NCBI GenBank assembly: GCA_036570545.1
Contig: DATCXZ010000297.1
Location: forward strand, 1 to 5,768
Direction: 5' to 3'
Length of the DNA stretch: 5,768 nucleotides
DNA from: Pelagibius sp036570545
GTDB lineage: Bacteria > Pseudomonadota > Alphaproteobacteria > Kiloniellales > Kiloniellaceae
Under the pieces are notes generated by a model. The model was not told the origin of the DNA, did no database searches, and worked only from the letters and a program-made list of their open reading frames with translations. This document shows, one piece after another, positions 5,407 to 5,768 of this stretch. Each line of letters starts with the position of its first letter. Position 1 is the first letter of the stretch. The position numbers and the translations under genes are program-made.

Positions 5407-5768
5407 CTACGCGCGCCGCTTGAAGCTCACCTCGGCGGCATCGTCGATGCCGCTGTTGCGCAGGACCAGGTCGGCCAGGCTGTCGGTCGCATCGATGATG
5501 GCCAGGCCCTCCGCCGAGAAGGTGTCGGCGCTGTAGACACCTTTCGAGAGCAACGGGTTGGTCAGCGCCTGGGTGAAGGCATCGTTGGCGACCATGGTCG
5601 TCAGCAGCTCGCCCATCATCTCCGCCTTGCCGTAGCCCTCGGCGAAGATGCCGACGAACCATTCGAGATTGTCGATGGTGCCGTAGAGCGCGCGCAGCTT
5701 GGCCGCGAGCGCGGTCTCCCCGGTCAGCGCCTCGAAGTCCGCGAGCGGCTGCTTGCCGTAGTACTTGC
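5407..5768 (-). CDS. Animal-type (cyclooxygenase-like) haem peroxidase, C-terminal part (5' end outside window)
   Basis: The last 119 residues are visible, ending in a TAG at 5407-5409; the frame is open to the right edge, and the ATG at 5619 is internal. The segment reads DFEALTGET, then LRALYGTIDNLEWFVGIFAE, GELLTTMVANDAF, LTNPLLS, FSAEGLAIIDAT, LADLVLRN and VSF. From memory this aligns almost without gaps to the C-terminal part of prostaglandin G/H synthases (FEELTGE, LYGDIDxxE, GES, GNPICS, VSF). The family binds haem and oxidises substrates with peroxide; some members oxygenate fatty acids. The haem ligands lie upstream, outside the window. The position matching the aspirin-acetylated Ser530 of COX is Ala here (codon 5580-5578). 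The gene converges on the Ldh_2 gene, with 18 nt between the stops. Membership in the animal haem peroxidase superfamily is fairly sure; true cyclooxygenase activity is not. Confidence 0.8.
   Translation of the reverse strand, partial: KYYGKQPLADFEALTGETALAAKLRALYGTIDNLEWFVGIFAEGYGKAEMMGELLTTMVANDAFTQALTNPLLSKGVYSADTFSAEGLAIIDATDSLADLVLRNSGIDDAAEVSFKRRA

Overview
The window looks like chromosomal DNA from a GC-rich alphaproteobacterium. Codon use is strongly GC3-biased, intergenic regions hold many imperfect palindromes, and the LuxR-type regulator and PrpE-type ligase are of kinds common in Hyphomicrobiales and Rhodospirillales. The genus cannot be fixed from sequence alone. There are six protein genes: four complete and two cut by the window ends. 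No tRNA, rRNA, CRISPR array, transposase or phage gene was seen.

Left third (1-1448). A minus-strand LuxR-type regulator runs off the left edge; only its first 211 residues are present. Upstream of it lies a pair of related hairpin palindromes in opposite orientation (769-832 and 843-908), arranged like a BIME (paired REP elements). The second palindrome contains the stop codon of a minus-strand gene for a 69-residue histidine-rich lipoprotein (905-1114). A 334-base gap with one hairpin separates that gene from the divergent plus-strand genes.

Centre and right (1449-5388). Three plus-strand genes follow: a propionyl-CoA synthetase (prpE, 630 aa), a classical NAD-type short-chain dehydrogenase/reductase (263 aa), and a malate/L-lactate dehydrogenase-fold (Ldh_2) oxidoreductase (331 aa). 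A 194-bp nested inverted-repeat element fills most of the gap between prpE and the SDR gene. The SDR and Ldh_2 genes are 14 nt apart and probably co-transcribed. The Ldh_2 protein lacks both histidines normally conserved in its family. A plausible reading is a small catabolic set in which two dehydrogenases oxidise a hydroxy compound and PrpE activates a short-chain acid to its CoA ester, but no shared pathway is proved.

Right edge (5407-5768). A convergent minus-strand gene encodes the last 119 residues of an animal-type (cyclooxygenase-like) haem peroxidase, which is unusual for a bacterium. Its stop codon is only 18 nt from the Ldh_2 stop codon.

No complete new defence or mobile system was found. 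The points most worth a second look are the COX-like peroxidase, the divergent Ldh_2 active site, and the two composite palindromic elements.
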